NCBI RefSeq assembly: GCF_000092785.1
Contig: NC_014225.1
Coordinates: 1,377,340-1,441,339, forward strand
DNA from: Waddlia chondrophila WSU 86-1044
Lineage (GTDB): Bacteria; Chlamydiota; Chlamydiia; Chlamydiales; Waddliaceae
DNA: 64,000 nucleotides
Reading direction: 5' to 3'
The notes beneath the pieces were generated by a model. The model was given only the letters and a program-made list of their open reading frames with translations, was not told the origin of the DNA and did not search any database. This document shows positions 53,512 to 62,919 of this stretch, piece after piece; position 1 is the stretch's first letter; each line of letters begins with the position of its first letter. A program made the translations under genes and the position numbers.

Positions 53512-53660
53512 GAATGGATTCCTATATTTCCGCTTTAAAGGCTTGTATCATTGAGTTTTAAGTAATTTTCTGTCAATGATCTATGTAAAATTCAATTTTT
53601 TAAAAAAATATTAAGATTTATGCTATAATAAGGGTACATAAGCTAAAAGGGGGAAAATCT

Positions 53661-53990
53661 ATGATTACTAATGGCAAAGCTCCTGAAAGTTACCAGGTTC
53701 AAAAGGCGCGAAGAAAACTCCTTAAACAGATGGAAGCTGAAAATAAGCAGATCAATGAAAAAGCGATCGATCAAATGAAAAAAGCGATTCATATCTGGAT
53801 TGACAGACACCAGTCTGAGAGGATTGCGCTGCAAGACCGCCCAATCAGGCTCTTCGATGAAAATTCCCATCCAGCAAAAACCAAAAGCAAATTTGTCAAC
53901 GAGATGCTCTGTATTCTAAAAGACGAGAAAGAAAAAGAAGTTGCAAAATCTCTTGCAGGAAGAATCAAAACCAAAAGCCTGCCGGAATAA
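53661..53990 (+). CDS. Small basic hypothetical protein
   Basis: 109 residues, Lys-rich and helical, no signal or cysteine except one. VQKARRKLLKQMEAENKQIN and KKAIHIWIDRHQSERIALQD resemble a helical hairpin. Family not recognised. Ribosome site AAGGGGG upstream at 53646-53652. The stop lies 6 bases before the hairpin at 53996 and convergent with nif3. Confidence 0.6.
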   Translation: MITNGKAPESYQVQKARRKLLKQMEAENKQINEKAIDQMKKAIHIWIDRHQSERIALQDRPIRLFDENSHPAKTKSKFVNEMLCILKDEKEKEVAKSLAGRIKTKSLPE

Positions 53991-53995
53991 AATTA

Positions 53996-54024
53996 AACCT
54001 CTGATTAGGTCGCAATCAGGGGTT
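53996..54024. repeat. Collapsed copy of the MITE-like element / terminator hairpin
   Basis: AACCTCTGATT pairs (one mismatch) with AATCAGGGGTT around AGGTCGC. The right half GATTAGGTCGCAATCAGGGG matches the right arm of 14551-14634 with one change, so it is a remnant of that family. Placed between convergent genes, with flanking T and A runs, it can terminate both. Confidence 0.65.
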
Positions 54025-54778
54025 AAAAAGGATTTTTCTCATCAAGGAACACTGTTCCCACGCCCAAATGCTCTGTGATATATTGTTGCAATGCTTTGGG
54101 CCCAATCCTTTCTGAAGCAGAGTGCCCGACCGCAAAGAAGTTCACTTTTTCTTCAAATGCGGTATGCCAAGCCGGTTCATCAAAATTTCCGGTAATAAAG
54201 CAGTCTATCCCCTCTTTTGCTGCTTGGACCGCTCCTCTGTAAGCACCGCCAGAGATCAGTGCAGCTGATTGCACTTGCTCAGATCCTCCGGCCGCTGTGT
54301 GCGCTGGATGCGCATAGTACTCTTCGATTTCTCTTTGAAAATCCCCCACGTTCATCTTCTGAAAACGCCCTTTGACTCCAATAAATTTTCCCTCGTATGC
54401 GCCAAAAGGCTCCAAATCACTCCAATTCAGATCTTTGGCTGCCTTCCAATTATTTCCAATCTCTCGATGGGCGTCCAAAGGCAAATGATAGGCAAGGAGC
54501 GATATTCCATTTTTAATCAGCAGCTCCAACTTTTCTTTTTTTGTCCCGATCACCGGAAACTCGTCTCTGCTCCAAAACAATCCATGATGGACAATCAATG
54601 CCTGGACACCTGCTTCAACAGCCTGCCTGATGATGTTGACGCTGCTGGTAACAGCAGTCGCCGCTTTTTTGATTTCGTGCACCCCTTCAACCTGCAAGCC
54701 ATTAGGGCAACTGTCTTTGAACTGGTCGATTTCTAAATAACGATCGAGGTGTTGACAAAGTTCTTGTAATGTAATCAT
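54023..54778 (-). CDS. nif3: Nif3-like dinuclear metal-binding protein
   Basis: 251 residues, a usual length for YbgI/Nif3. Hallmarks: FKDSCPNGLQVEG (~20), ALIVHHGLFW (~60, metal His pair), LAYHLPLDAHREIGNNWKAA (~95) and a C-terminal FAVGHSASERIGPKALQQYI (~215). Metal-dependent hydrolase family; biological substrate unsettled, GTP cyclohydrolase-like activity has been suggested for relatives. Divergent from rpiA with 23 bases between. Confidence 0.9.
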   Translation of the reverse strand: MITLQELCQHLDRYLEIDQFKDSCPNGLQVEGVHEIKKAATAVTSSVNIIRQAVEAGVQALIVHHGLFWSRDEFPVIGTKKEKLELLIKNGISLLAYHLPLDAHREIGNNWKAAKDLNWSDLEPFGAYEGKFIGVKGRFQKMNVGDFQREIEEYYAHPAHTAAGGSEQVQSAALISGGAYRGAVQAAKEGIDCFITGNFDEPAWHTAFEEKVNFFAVGHSASERIGPKALQQYITEHLGVGTVFLDEKNPF

Positions 54779-54801
54779 ATCCCTACCAAAATTATCCTTT
54801 A

Positions 54802-55497
54802 ATGGAAGAGGTTATCAGATTGTCTACAAAAGCAAAAGCGGCTGCTGGAAAAAAAGCTGCTGAATTGATTGAAAACGGCATGGTCGTCGGCTTGGGCACA
54901 GGCTCTACTGCGCGCTGTTTTATCGATGCTTTGGCGGCAAGATGCCGTTCCGGACTTAAGATCGCAGCGGTTGCGACATCGCAAGAATCGGAGCTGCAAG
55001 CGCGCTTAGCCGGTATTCCGATAGCAGACCTCGATCAACTAGAAACCATCGATATCGATATTGACGGAGCAGACGAGATCGACTCTAAAAAAAGAATGAT
55101 TAAAGGCGGCGGCGGCGCCCTTTTCAGAGAAAAAATCATTGCAGGGATAAGCAAGGAGATGCTTGTGATTATCGATTCTTCAAAACAGGTTGAAGCACTT
55201 GGCGCATTTCCTCTGCCAGTCGAGATCTCTCTTTTTGCTCATCAAGCTACCTTGAAACAGATTCGGGATTTAGGATATCGTGGATCCATTCGGAAAAACT
55301 CTAAAGGCAAACATTTCATTACAGAGAATCAAAACCTGATTTTTGATATCGAACTTGCCTTCCCCTGCCATCATCCTGAAGAGATCGAAGATAAGCTCAT
55401 TAGAATCCCCGGAGTGATCGGCACCGGATTTTTTATCGGATACGCAGGCAGAGTCATTGTAGGATATGAGGACGGCTCAACAACCACACGCTCGTAG
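54802..55497 (+). CDS. rpiA: Ribose-5-phosphate isomerase A
   Basis: Interconverts ribose 5-phosphate and ribulose 5-phosphate. 231 residues. Hallmarks: VVGLGTGSTARCFIDAL (~28), DIDIDGADEIDSKKRMIKGG (~88), GGGGALFREKIIA (~107), FPLPVEIS (~134) and PGVIGTGFFIG (~213). The last residues GYEDGSTTTRS follow the family end. Confidence 0.96.
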   Translation: MEEVIRLSTKAKAAAGKKAAELIENGMVVGLGTGSTARCFIDALAARCRSGLKIAAVATSQESELQARLAGIPIADLDQLETIDIDIDGADEIDSKKRMIKGGGGALFREKIIAGISKEMLVIIDSSKQVEALGAFPLPVEISLFAHQATLKQIRDLGYRGSIRKNSKGKHFITENQNLIFDIELAFPCHHPEEIEDKLIRIPGVIGTGFFIGYAGRVIVGYEDGSTTTRS

Positions 55498-55547
55498 ACG
55501 AAAAACACCAGCTTTCCTATGATGCAGTGAAATAAGAGGTATTGTTT

Positions 55548-55961
55548 ATGTTATCTGAACTCGTTCAACTCTCTTTCGACAAGATCATGCAAACCCGCTC
55601 GTACACAGTTGTTATTTTAGCGGCGATGGACAAGCGGTTTGCGATCTACACAGATCCTAGCATTGGTAGAGTCTTGCAGCTATACCTAACAGGGACGGAA
55701 AAGCCGCGTCCTCTGACGCACGATCTCATGCACTCAATTTTCACTGGCATGAACATCCGCATCAAACAAGTCGTAATCAACGACATTCAGGATACGATCT
55801 ATTTCGCCCGCTTATTCCTCGAGCAGTATCGGGACGGCATTCGCAATATCATTGAAATCGACTCGCGTCCAAGCGACTGCATTACCTTGGCGCTGATGGG
55901 AAATGCTCCCGTTTATTGTACAAGGGAAGTGCTCAGCAAAACCGTTCCGATAGAAGAATAA
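55548..55961 (+). CDS. Bifunctional nuclease family protein (DUF151)
   Basis: 137 residues from ATG 55548, which has AAGAGGT seven bases upstream; a TTG at 55542 is less likely. Family features are FAIYTDPSIGRVLQLYLTG (~28), RPLTHDLMHSIFTGMNIRIK (~53), and IEIDSRPSDCITLAL (~102, the Arg-Pro-Ser-Asp motif). Relatives show DNase/RNase activity; the cellular role is unclear. Independent of rpiA, 50 bases upstream. Confidence 0.85.
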   Translation: MLSELVQLSFDKIMQTRSYTVVILAAMDKRFAIYTDPSIGRVLQLYLTGTEKPRPLTHDLMHSIFTGMNIRIKQVVINDIQDTIYFARLFLEQYRDGIRNIIEIDSRPSDCITLALMGNAPVYCTREVLSKTVPIEE

Positions 55962-55976
55962 TATTGACGACACTAT

Positions 55977-56276
55977 CTAGTAACTCATATTGAATTTCCG
56001 CTCTGCCAAGCTAAGCAGGCAAGCAACAGCTTCTTCAGCATCGGCTCCTGAAGCATGCACCTTGATTTTTGCCCCCTTCCTTGCTGCCAGCATCAAGATT
56101 CCAAGCAGTGATTTGGCGTTCACTTCCGTTTTTTGATAAATCAAATGCACGTCCGCTTCAAACGATGAAGCACACTTGACAATTTCAGTTGAAGGGCGAG
56201 TGTGGAGGCCGCGATCGTTTTTCACGACAAACACTCCCTTAGCTTTGGAAAGCTTTTGTTTTGTGTCGACAATCAT
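55977..56276 (-). CDS. ptsH: Phosphocarrier protein HPr
   Basis: 99 residues, with ~10 extra N-terminal residues. NDRGLHTRPSTEIVKCASS (~20) contains the phosphorylated His25 with the Arg-Pro context; VNAKSLLGILMLAARKGAKI (~52) holds the regulatory serine region. Residues after ~75 include HASGADAEEAVACLLSLAER. HPr carries phosphate from PtsI to PTS enzymes; no ptsI or other PTS gene is in the window, so its role may be regulatory through HPr kinase. Confidence 0.9.
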   Translation of the reverse strand: MIVDTKQKLSKAKGVFVVKNDRGLHTRPSTEIVKCASSFEADVHLIYQKTEVNAKSLLGILMLAARKGAKIKVHASGADAEEAVACLLSLAERKFNMSY

Positions 56277-56411
56277 TGAAAAATCTCATTTGTTCCGGCA
56301 TAATACAAAAATATTTTTAATGCAAATATTTTTTCAAACACACGCATTGTGATATATTCCGGTTCATTTTATGATCTCAGCTTCGATGATAGAAATTAAG
56401 GAAATAAAGCC

Positions 56412-58220
56412 ATGACAGTTGCGAGAGAACAGGTCCTTCAAACAGACTGCTGGAACGTAGAAGCGCTCTACAAAAATTTCAGCGAATGGGAAAAAGAATT
56501 TAATGCCCGTTTTGCAGAAAAAGAATCTCCCCGCTGGCCCGAATTGCAGCAATTTCGCGGGAAATTATCTGAAGGACCGCACACTGTAAAAAAATGCCTG
56601 GAACTTCTGTTCAAAACACAAAGGGTCATTGAGAAGCTGTACACATACGCGCATCTTAGACACGACGAAGAGATTACTGAAGACGCATATAAGACTGCCT
56701 ACCAAAAAATGATTGGAATTTATCACCAATTCGCACAAGAAGCTTCCTGGTTTGAGCCGGAACTTCTCGCTTTGCCAGACAACATCTTGAATGAAATCTT
56801 AAACGCCGACGAGATCGCTCCATTCAAATTCCACCTGGAAAAAATCGTTAGAATTAAAGACCACACGCTGACTCCCGAAAACGAGATGTTGCTTGCCCTT
56901 TCAGGAAAAGCTCTTCAAACAGCCCACAAAGCCTTTTCAGCCATCAACGACGCCGACTTTGCATTCGGTGCGGTTAAGGACAAAAATGGGGAAGATCGAG
57001 AGATTACCCATGCGAATTACGGCCTTTACATTCGAGAGCATGATCGCATTTTAAGGGAAAATGCTTTCCGCTCTTACCACGGCAAATACCAGCGTTATGA
57101 AAATACGCTGGCCGAGCTTCTATCCGGTCAGACAGAAACGCACGTATTCAATGCCCGAGCGAGAAACTATAGCTCCAGTCTTGAAGCGGCTCTTTTTCCC
57201 AAAAATATCGATGTCAATGTTTATCACTCCTTAATTAAGGCTGTTAATGACAATCTAGGAGCTTTGCACAAATACTTCGCCCTCAGAAAAAAAGTGATGA
57301 AAGTTGATAAACTTCATCTCTACGATATGTACGTTCCGCTTTCAGACGATGTGGAGATCTCCATGGACTTTGACAAGGCGATCGATATCGTGACCGAGTC
57401 GGTGTCGCCTCTTGGAACTGCATACCAAAATGCCTTACGCTCCGGCCTGACAAAAGAGAGATGGTGCGACCGATATGAAAACCGCAATAAACGCTCCGGC
57501 GCTTATTCCAGCGGATGCTACGACAGCATGCCCTACATCCTCATGAACTATAAAGACAAATTAAGAGATGTCTTTACTCTTGCTCATGAAGCCGGACACA
57601 GCATGCACAGCCTCCTTAGCCACCAAAATCAGCCTTACCACTATGGAGACTACCCCATTTTCCTGGCAGAAGTCGCTTCCACATTCAATGAAGATCTCCT
57701 CAATCGCCTCTTGCTTCAACAGACAGATAAAAAGGAGGAAAAAATTTTCCTTATTAACCAGCAGATCGAAGATATCCGTGCAACTCTTTTCAGACAAACA
57801 ATGTTTGCAGAGTTCGAGCTGAAAATTCACGAACTGGCCGAAACAGACACGCCTTTGACTCCCACTCTATTAAAGAAAGAATACAAGGAGCTAAACGACC
57901 GATACTTCGGAGAGTCTACTTTTGTTGATGAAGAGATTTCGATCGAATGGGCCCGCATTCCCCATTTCTATTACAATTTCTACGTCTATCAATACGCAAC
58001 AGGGATCAGCGCCGCTTTAGCGCTAAGCGAACAAGTCAATGCAGGCAGCATGGAAGAGCGGGAAGCTTATCTCTCTTTCCTCAAAGGAGGATGCAGCCGC
58101 TATCCGATAGAGCTGCTGAAAATTGCAGGCGTCGACATGACAACTCCAAAACCTGTTGAAGCTGCCATCAAAAAATTCAGCAATCTTGTCGAGGAGCTGG
58201 ATAAGTTATTAGCACTTTAA
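56412..58220 (+). CDS. pepF: Oligoendopeptidase F
   Basis: Zinc peptidase (M3B) degrading short peptides in the cytoplasm. 602 residues, typical length. Catalytic HEAGHSMHSLL (His392, Glu393, His396) with DVFTLA ahead and EVASTFNEDLL (~418, third zinc ligand Glu) behind; the C-terminal YYNFYVYQYATGISAALALS (~521) is the conserved substrate region. The gene order pepF-groES-groEL is the one I recall from Chlamydia. The last codons and stop lie inside the CIRCE element. Confidence 0.95.
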   Translation: MTVAREQVLQTDCWNVEALYKNFSEWEKEFNARFAEKESPRWPELQQFRGKLSEGPHTVKKCLELLFKTQRVIEKLYTYAHLRHDEEITEDAYKTAYQKMIGIYHQFAQEASWFEPELLALPDNILNEILNADEIAPFKFHLEKIVRIKDHTLTPENEMLLALSGKALQTAHKAFSAINDADFAFGAVKDKNGEDREITHANYGLYIREHDRILRENAFRSYHGKYQRYENTLAELLSGQTETHVFNARARNYSSSLEAALFPKNIDVNVYHSLIKAVNDNLGALHKYFALRKKVMKVDKLHLYDMYVPLSDDVEISMDFDKAIDIVTESVSPLGTAYQNALRSGLTKERWCDRYENRNKRSGAYSSGCYDSMPYILMNYKDKLRDVFTLAHEAGHSMHSLLSHQNQPYHYGDYPIFLAEVASTFNEDLLNRLLLQQTDKKEEKIFLINQQIEDIRATLFRQTMFAEFELKIHELAETDTPLTPTLLKKEYKELNDRYFGESTFVDEEISIEWARIPHFYYNFYVYQYATGISAALALSEQVNAGSMEEREAYLSFLKGGCSRYPIELLKIAGVDMTTPKPVEAAIKKFSNLVEELDKLLAL

Positions 58221-58235
58221 TTGCCAAAGTGCTAA
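58209..58235. promoter_or_regulatory. CIRCE operator (HrcA binding site)
   Basis: TTAGCACTT (58209-58217), 9-base spacer, AAGTGCTAA (58227-58235): perfect 9-base arms, one outermost-inner base off the TTAGCACTC/GAGTGCTAA consensus in each arm, symmetric. It controls groES-groEL via HrcA. The left arm and the spacer encode the last residues and stop of pepF, so the operator is embedded in the upstream coding sequence. A -35 candidate TTGCAA lies at 58243-58248. Confidence 0.9.
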
Positions 58236-58359
58236 TTTTCTATTGCAAAATATCGAAGGATATTGATAGCATTAGAGGTGTTATCACTTAAGCAGATGTT
58301 TAGCTAGCTAGCAGCATCTCTTAACATCGTAAACAACCTATTTTATGGAGTACAAGCAT

Positions 58360-58680
58360 ATGACTCAGACAAAACAAGCAGATCATAAAACAGCGCTTAA
58401 ACCTCTGGGCAATCGCGTATTGCTTCGCCGTTTAGAAGCGGAAGAGACTCTTAAAGGTGGAATTCTTCTGCCAGACAGTGCGAAAAAGAAACAGGAACAA
58501 GCAGAAGTGATCGCCGTGGGACCCGGCAAAAAAGACAACAAAGGAAATTTGGTTCCCATGCCTGTAAAGGAAGGGGACATTGTGCTGATGGAAAAATATT
58601 CAGGTCAGGAAGTGACGTTAGACGATCAAGATTACGTCATTGCCCGTGCCGATGACCTTATCGCCATCATTGAAAAGTAA
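58360..58680 (+). CDS. groES: Co-chaperonin GroES
   Basis: Lid of the GroEL folding cage. 106 residues from ATG 58360, which has GGAG nine bases upstream; ATG 58345 overlaps that site and is not favoured. Hallmarks: [20 protein letters not shown] (~12), [20 protein letters not shown] (mobile loop region) and [12 protein letters not shown], with [19 protein letters not shown] at the end. First gene of the HrcA/CIRCE operon, 21 bases before groEL. Confidence 0.95.
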   Translation: MTQTKQADHKTALKPLGNRVLLRRLEAEETLKGGILLPDSAKKKQEQAEVIAVGPGKKDNKGNLVPMPVKEGDIVLMEKYSGQEVTLDDQDYVIARADDLIAIIEK

Positions 58681-60327
<1,647 letters not shown>

Positions 60328-60340
60328 AGTTCATCCAAAT

Positions 60341-60362
60341 AAGCCCGTCTTATGACGGGCTT
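60341..60362. terminator. Bidirectional terminator after groEL
   Basis: AAGCCCGTC (60341-60349) pairs perfectly with GACGGGCTT (60354-60362) around TTAT, followed by ATTTC. It ends groEL and, from the other side, the gene whose stop codon begins at 60350 inside the loop. Confidence 0.85.
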
Positions 60363-61105
60363 ATTTCATAGTAGGGATGTTGATATTTTCTCACTTTCCA
60401 TGACGAGCGTTTCAGGATTTTTCCCCAGTCTCCACTTCCTTTTTCCGCTTCCATTTTTAGACTTTCTAAAAATGCCAAAGTGAACAGGGCGCCTTCGCGA
60501 ACACTCCAAGAGAATTCCCCTATCTCTGAGCTTGTAACAAGAATTTTCCCTTCAGTTTCCAGAAAAAGTTTTTGGTAGGCTTTGGAAACATGTTCTTTTT
60601 TGGATTTTACGCTCCCATTCCAGTACACATAAGGAGCGGCATTTTCTTTCATGACATTATTACAGCAGTCTGCGATCGCGATTAGCAGCCGCGGATGTTT
60701 TTGAGAAAGAATGGCAATCACTTCGCCATAGTCAATCCCCTGCCTTGATGATGAAAAGAACAGATTCGGCCAAGGATCGTCGCCTTTAGCTACCGTTCTA
60801 AATCCATGTCCTGAGAAATAGAAAAATAAAAGGTCATCGACTTCCACTTCCAGTGAACAGCAGGCATTAAGCACTGATTCTGGTTGGAGTTCTTTACCAA
60901 TAAAAGAGATTTCTTTGATAGGAAGCCCTGTGTAATTAGAGATCCGCAGGGCTTCTTTTCTGATATTTTCAAGGTCATGATAAACGCCGGATTCGATATT
61001 TCTGGCCTCTGTATCGCAAGCAAGAAAGAGAATAAGCTCCCCGCACTCTCCAACTCTACAGAAAAGAAGAAACAAAAAGAAAATTTTTTTATACATAGGA
61101 GTCAT
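60350..61105 (-). CDS. Secreted caspase-like cysteine protease (C14 family)
   Basis: 251 residues from ATG 61105, which overlaps the upstream stop (ATGA). Signal peptide ~4-20 (YKKIFFLFLLFCRVGECG). The body is a caspase/metacaspase p20-like domain: LILFLACDTEA (first strand), DLENIRKEAL, DDLLFFYFSGHG (His100) and LIAIADCCNN (Asp146, with Cys148 in the D-x-C position). Export suggests action in the periplasm, inclusion or host. Arg-specific metacaspases need acidic S1 residues, which I cannot assign. Operon partner of 61102. Confidence 0.75.
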   Translation of the reverse strand: MTPMYKKIFFLFLLFCRVGECGELILFLACDTEARNIESGVYHDLENIRKEALRISNYTGLPIKEISFIGKELQPESVLNACCSLEVEVDDLLFFYFSGHGFRTVAKGDDPWPNLFFSSSRQGIDYGEVIAILSQKHPRLLIAIADCCNNVMKENAAPYVYWNGSVKSKKEHVSKAYQKLFLETEGKILVTSSEIGEFSWSVREGALFTLAFLESLKMEAEKGSGDWGKILKRSSWKVRKYQHPYYEISPS

Positions 61106-61560
61106 GAAACCTTATTTTTCATACGGGTATTTTTGATTAGCTGCTGGAAGTAATGTTCCAACCGTTCGTGAGCGGGCTCGTAATTTAGGAGGGCGCTTTT
61201 TCCTCCCATTGAAAAAAGAATTTGGTTGCAGCTTGGACTGACGAAAACATGGATAGCCTCTCCTTCTGTATTTTGAAATTTGAAAGAGATTTCCGGAACA
61301 AATTTACAAGGTTGATTTTGGTTAAAAGAGTAGTTGTGGTCATCCAGGAGCTGCCGCTTGAGGCGGGCAATTTCATCGTTGGTTAGATGAATTTCAGGCA
61401 ATTTTTCATACATGGCAAGGATGGTGACATATTGAGCATTCTTCAGGAGGTCAAGATTTGTGCTTCCAAGAGTTTGCAGCAATTGAGGTGTGGCAGCGAA
61501 ACCACTGATGGTCATGCAGAAAAAGAGCAGAGTTAACAGAGTAGTTTTGAGTCGAAACAT
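61102..61560 (-). CDS. Secreted hypothetical protein coupled to the caspase-like gene
   Basis: 152 residues from ATG 61560 with AGGAGG five bases before it. Signal peptide MFRLKTTLLTLLFFCMTISGFA with likely cleavage near AATP. Mature part: helical, YVTILAMYEKLPEIHLTNDE and LKRQLLDDHNYSFNQNQP, then beta strands around CKFVPEISFKFQNTEGEAIH and FVSPSCNQILFSM; two cysteines (~92 and ~117) may pair. Family not recognised. Its stop overlaps the start of the caspase-like gene, so co-translation suggests partner or inhibitor. Confidence 0.6.
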   Translation of the reverse strand: MFRLKTTLLTLLFFCMTISGFAATPQLLQTLGSTNLDLLKNAQYVTILAMYEKLPEIHLTNDEIARLKRQLLDDHNYSFNQNQPCKFVPEISFKFQNTEGEAIHVFVSPSCNQILFSMGGKSALLNYEPAHERLEHYFQQLIKNTRMKNKVS

Positions 61561-61674
61561 CGGTTCCTCCATTTAGATATTGAAGATTATTTTTACTCCA
61601 AGGAGGATATCATTTCCACTGATTTTTATGTTTACAGATAATCCTGGTTTGGAATAAGATGTATGTCAATATAG

Positions 61675-61746
61675 TCCGGATTAGCTCAGCGGTAGAGCAG
61701 TTGACTGTTAATCAATTGGTCGTAGGTTCGAATCCTACATCCGGAG
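61675..61746 (+). tRNA. tRNA-Asn (GUU)
   Basis: Full cloverleaf: acceptor TCCGGAT (61675-61681) pairs with ATCCGGA (61739-61745), G discriminator at 61746, D stem GCTC/GAGC, anticodon arm GTTGA-CTGTTAA-TCAAT with GTT, and T arm GTAGG-TTCGAAT-CCTAC. No CCA is encoded. Its last 6 bases start the 56-base direct repeat that recurs at 62727-62782. Confidence 0.96.
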
Positions 61747-61796
61747 ATTCACTGGTTGATGTGACACTGCGAGGATCATAGAGAATGGTTCACGCA
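61741..61796. repeat. 56-base direct repeat, copy at the tRNA end
   Basis: Identical over 56 bases to 62727-62782 and starting inside the tRNA-Asn 3' end (CCGGAG). On the minus strand both copies read LREPFSMILAVSHQPVNLR-type sequence of a recombinase C-terminus. The two copies are 986 bases apart and bracket the higBA pair. Confidence 0.85.
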
Positions 61797-61965
61797 ATGT
61801 TACTAACAGCTTTTTCTCATCCAATTTTAAGTTCGAGAAGACCAAATCTAGCAATTGCTGCTTTTCACTCATTTTCGAACTCATAAAGAGTTCTTTAGCC
61901 CTCTTATTTTGACAGGCGATTTTGAATGGAATCAAACTCCTTGCGCAAAGTTTCTTGAGAATGCT
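61741..61965 (-). pseudogene. Serine recombinase, C-terminal remnant (broken by frameshift/deletion)
   Basis: In the frame that starts just after higA, KHSQETLRKEFDSIQNRLSK ends at a stop; this resembles the coiled segment of large serine recombinases. In a second frame, KRAKELFMSSKMSEKQQLLD, then LVFSNLKLDEKKLLVTLREP and FSMILAVSHQ match the recombinase C-terminal end (A.ELF...EKR.LLN....N). About 50-60 residues between are missing and the end runs into tRNA-Asn. Not functional. Confidence 0.6.
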
Positions 61966-61969
61966 TAAT

Positions 61970-62272
61970 TTAACTTAACCTAAGGTTCAATCCCATCGCT
62001 ACACATAAAGAAACAAGAGTGTGCCATTTCGGATTGCCGGTCCCTGAAAGGGTTTTATAGAGGCTTTCGCGACCAACATGAGCTTTTTTGGCCAAAGCTC
62101 CCACACCACCCTGCGCTTCAGCAACATTTCGAAGGGCGATCAAGAAAAGGTGTTGAGATTCTTCATCACCTTTGAGGCTTTCTTCTAAAGCTGCGTTTAG
62201 GTACGCGACTGCTTCATCGTGATCCGCTAAATGCTCGAGTAGAAATTCTTGATATTTTTTACTTCTTGCCAT
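61970..62272 (-). CDS. higA: Antitoxin, HigA-type addiction module antidote
   Basis: 100 residues. Helix-turn-helix of the HigA/COG3636 type: LFLIALRNVAEAQGGVGALA, KKAHVGRESLYKTLSGTGNP and KWHTLVSLCVAMGLNLRL. It neutralises the toxin at 62259 and autoregulates. GGGAGATAGG precedes the start and it overlaps the toxin end by 14 bases: toxin-first order, as in higBA. Confidence 0.88.
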   Translation of the reverse strand: MARSKKYQEFLLEHLADHDEAVAYLNAALEESLKGDEESQHLFLIALRNVAEAQGGVGALAKKAHVGRESLYKTLSGTGNPKWHTLVSLCVAMGLNLRLS

Positions 62273-62603
62273 GACCTATCTCCCTTGATTGATAATCTTT
62301 CAAATACTCCTTTGCTTTAGCGATGTCCCTGTCTTGGGAGCCTTTGTCGCCACCGCAAAAAAGCAAGATGACTTTATTCCCAATCTTCCCGTAATAAATT
62401 CTAATTCCGGGCCCGTAGTGAATCCTAAGCTCGCAAACTCCTTCTTGCAGGGTTTTGCAATCGCCAAAGTTCCCAAGCTTCAAGCGATCAAGCCTTGTCA
62501 GAATTTTGGCCCGGGTATGGATCTCTTTGATCTCCTTAATCCAGACCTCAAAGGGTCGCTTGCCGGCGGCGGTTTCGTAGAGTTCTATTTCGATTTTATC
62601 CAT
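62259..62603 (-). CDS. higB: Toxin, HigB/RelE-like addiction module killer
   Basis: 114 residues, RelE fold: ELYETAAGKRPFEVWIKEIK (~7), ILTRLDRLKLGNFGDCKTLQ (~35), GVCELRIHYGPGIRIYYGKI (~55) and LLFCGGDKGSQDRDIAKAKE (~79) are the Gp49/COG3657 conserved segments. Ribosome-dependent mRNA cleavage is expected. Starts behind the palindrome at 62610. Overlaps higA. Confidence 0.88.
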   Translation of the reverse strand: MDKIEIELYETAAGKRPFEVWIKEIKEIHTRAKILTRLDRLKLGNFGDCKTLQEGVCELRIHYGPGIRIYYGKIGNKVILLFCGGDKGSQDRDIAKAKEYLKDYQSREIGHGKK

Positions 62604-62609
62604 ATAATC

Positions 62610-62635
62610 TTATTGTATCTTTTGGGATACAATAA
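62610..62635. promoter_or_regulatory. Operator-like palindrome of the higBA operon
   Basis: TTATTGTATC (62610-62619) and GATACAATAA (62626-62635) are perfect 10-base inverted arms around TTTTGG, seven bases upstream of the higB start. Probable HigA binding site overlapping the promoter. No other feature is seen in 62783-62919 apart from the decayed sequence described next. Confidence 0.65.
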
Positions 62636-62648
62636 TTTCAAGTGAATT

Positions 62649-62870
62649 TTAAGTTATTAATTTAGAGAGATTTGAAAATTCTTGAGAGAGGGCTAACCAG
62701 TCAAAAGTTCGAAGTGTGCCCAGTAACCGGAGATTCACTGGTTGATGTGACACTGCGAGGATCATAGAGAATGGTTCACGCAGTATTGCCAACAACTTCC
62801 CAATTTCAAATTCTTCCTTGAATCTCAATCTTAAATTCAGTCCCATTGCAACAAGCGAGCAGGGGTTACT
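62649..62870 (-). pseudogene. Second recombinase tail fused to a HigA-tail fragment
   Basis: In one frame: VAMGLNLRL, the end of HigA, then FKEEFEIGKLLAILREPFSM, ILAVSHQPVNLR, and LLGTLRTFDWLALSQEFSNL SKLIT, which looks like the natural recombinase C-terminus. Compared with 61741-61990 the rest of higA and the recombinase coil are missing. It has no sensible start. The 56-base repeat at 62727-62782 lies inside. Confidence 0.5.
62727..62782. repeat. 56-base direct repeat, second copy
   Basis: Exact match to 61741-61796. Here it is followed (on the minus strand) by the apparent natural recombinase C-terminus instead of tRNA sequence. Confidence 0.85.
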
Positions 62871-62919
62871 CCCCTGTTTGGCAGGAAATTTAAATTTTAG
62901 AGAGATTGATTCGGTATAA

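Noticed and set aside
53661-53990. Leftward frames at 53643-53974 as alternative genes
   Set aside because: The rightward frame has a strong ribosome site and sensible composition; the leftward ones do not.
61735-61935. Intact 66-residue gene next to tRNA-Asn
   Set aside because: TTG start, overlaps the tRNA and is a frameshifted remnant of a recombinase, so recorded as pseudogene.
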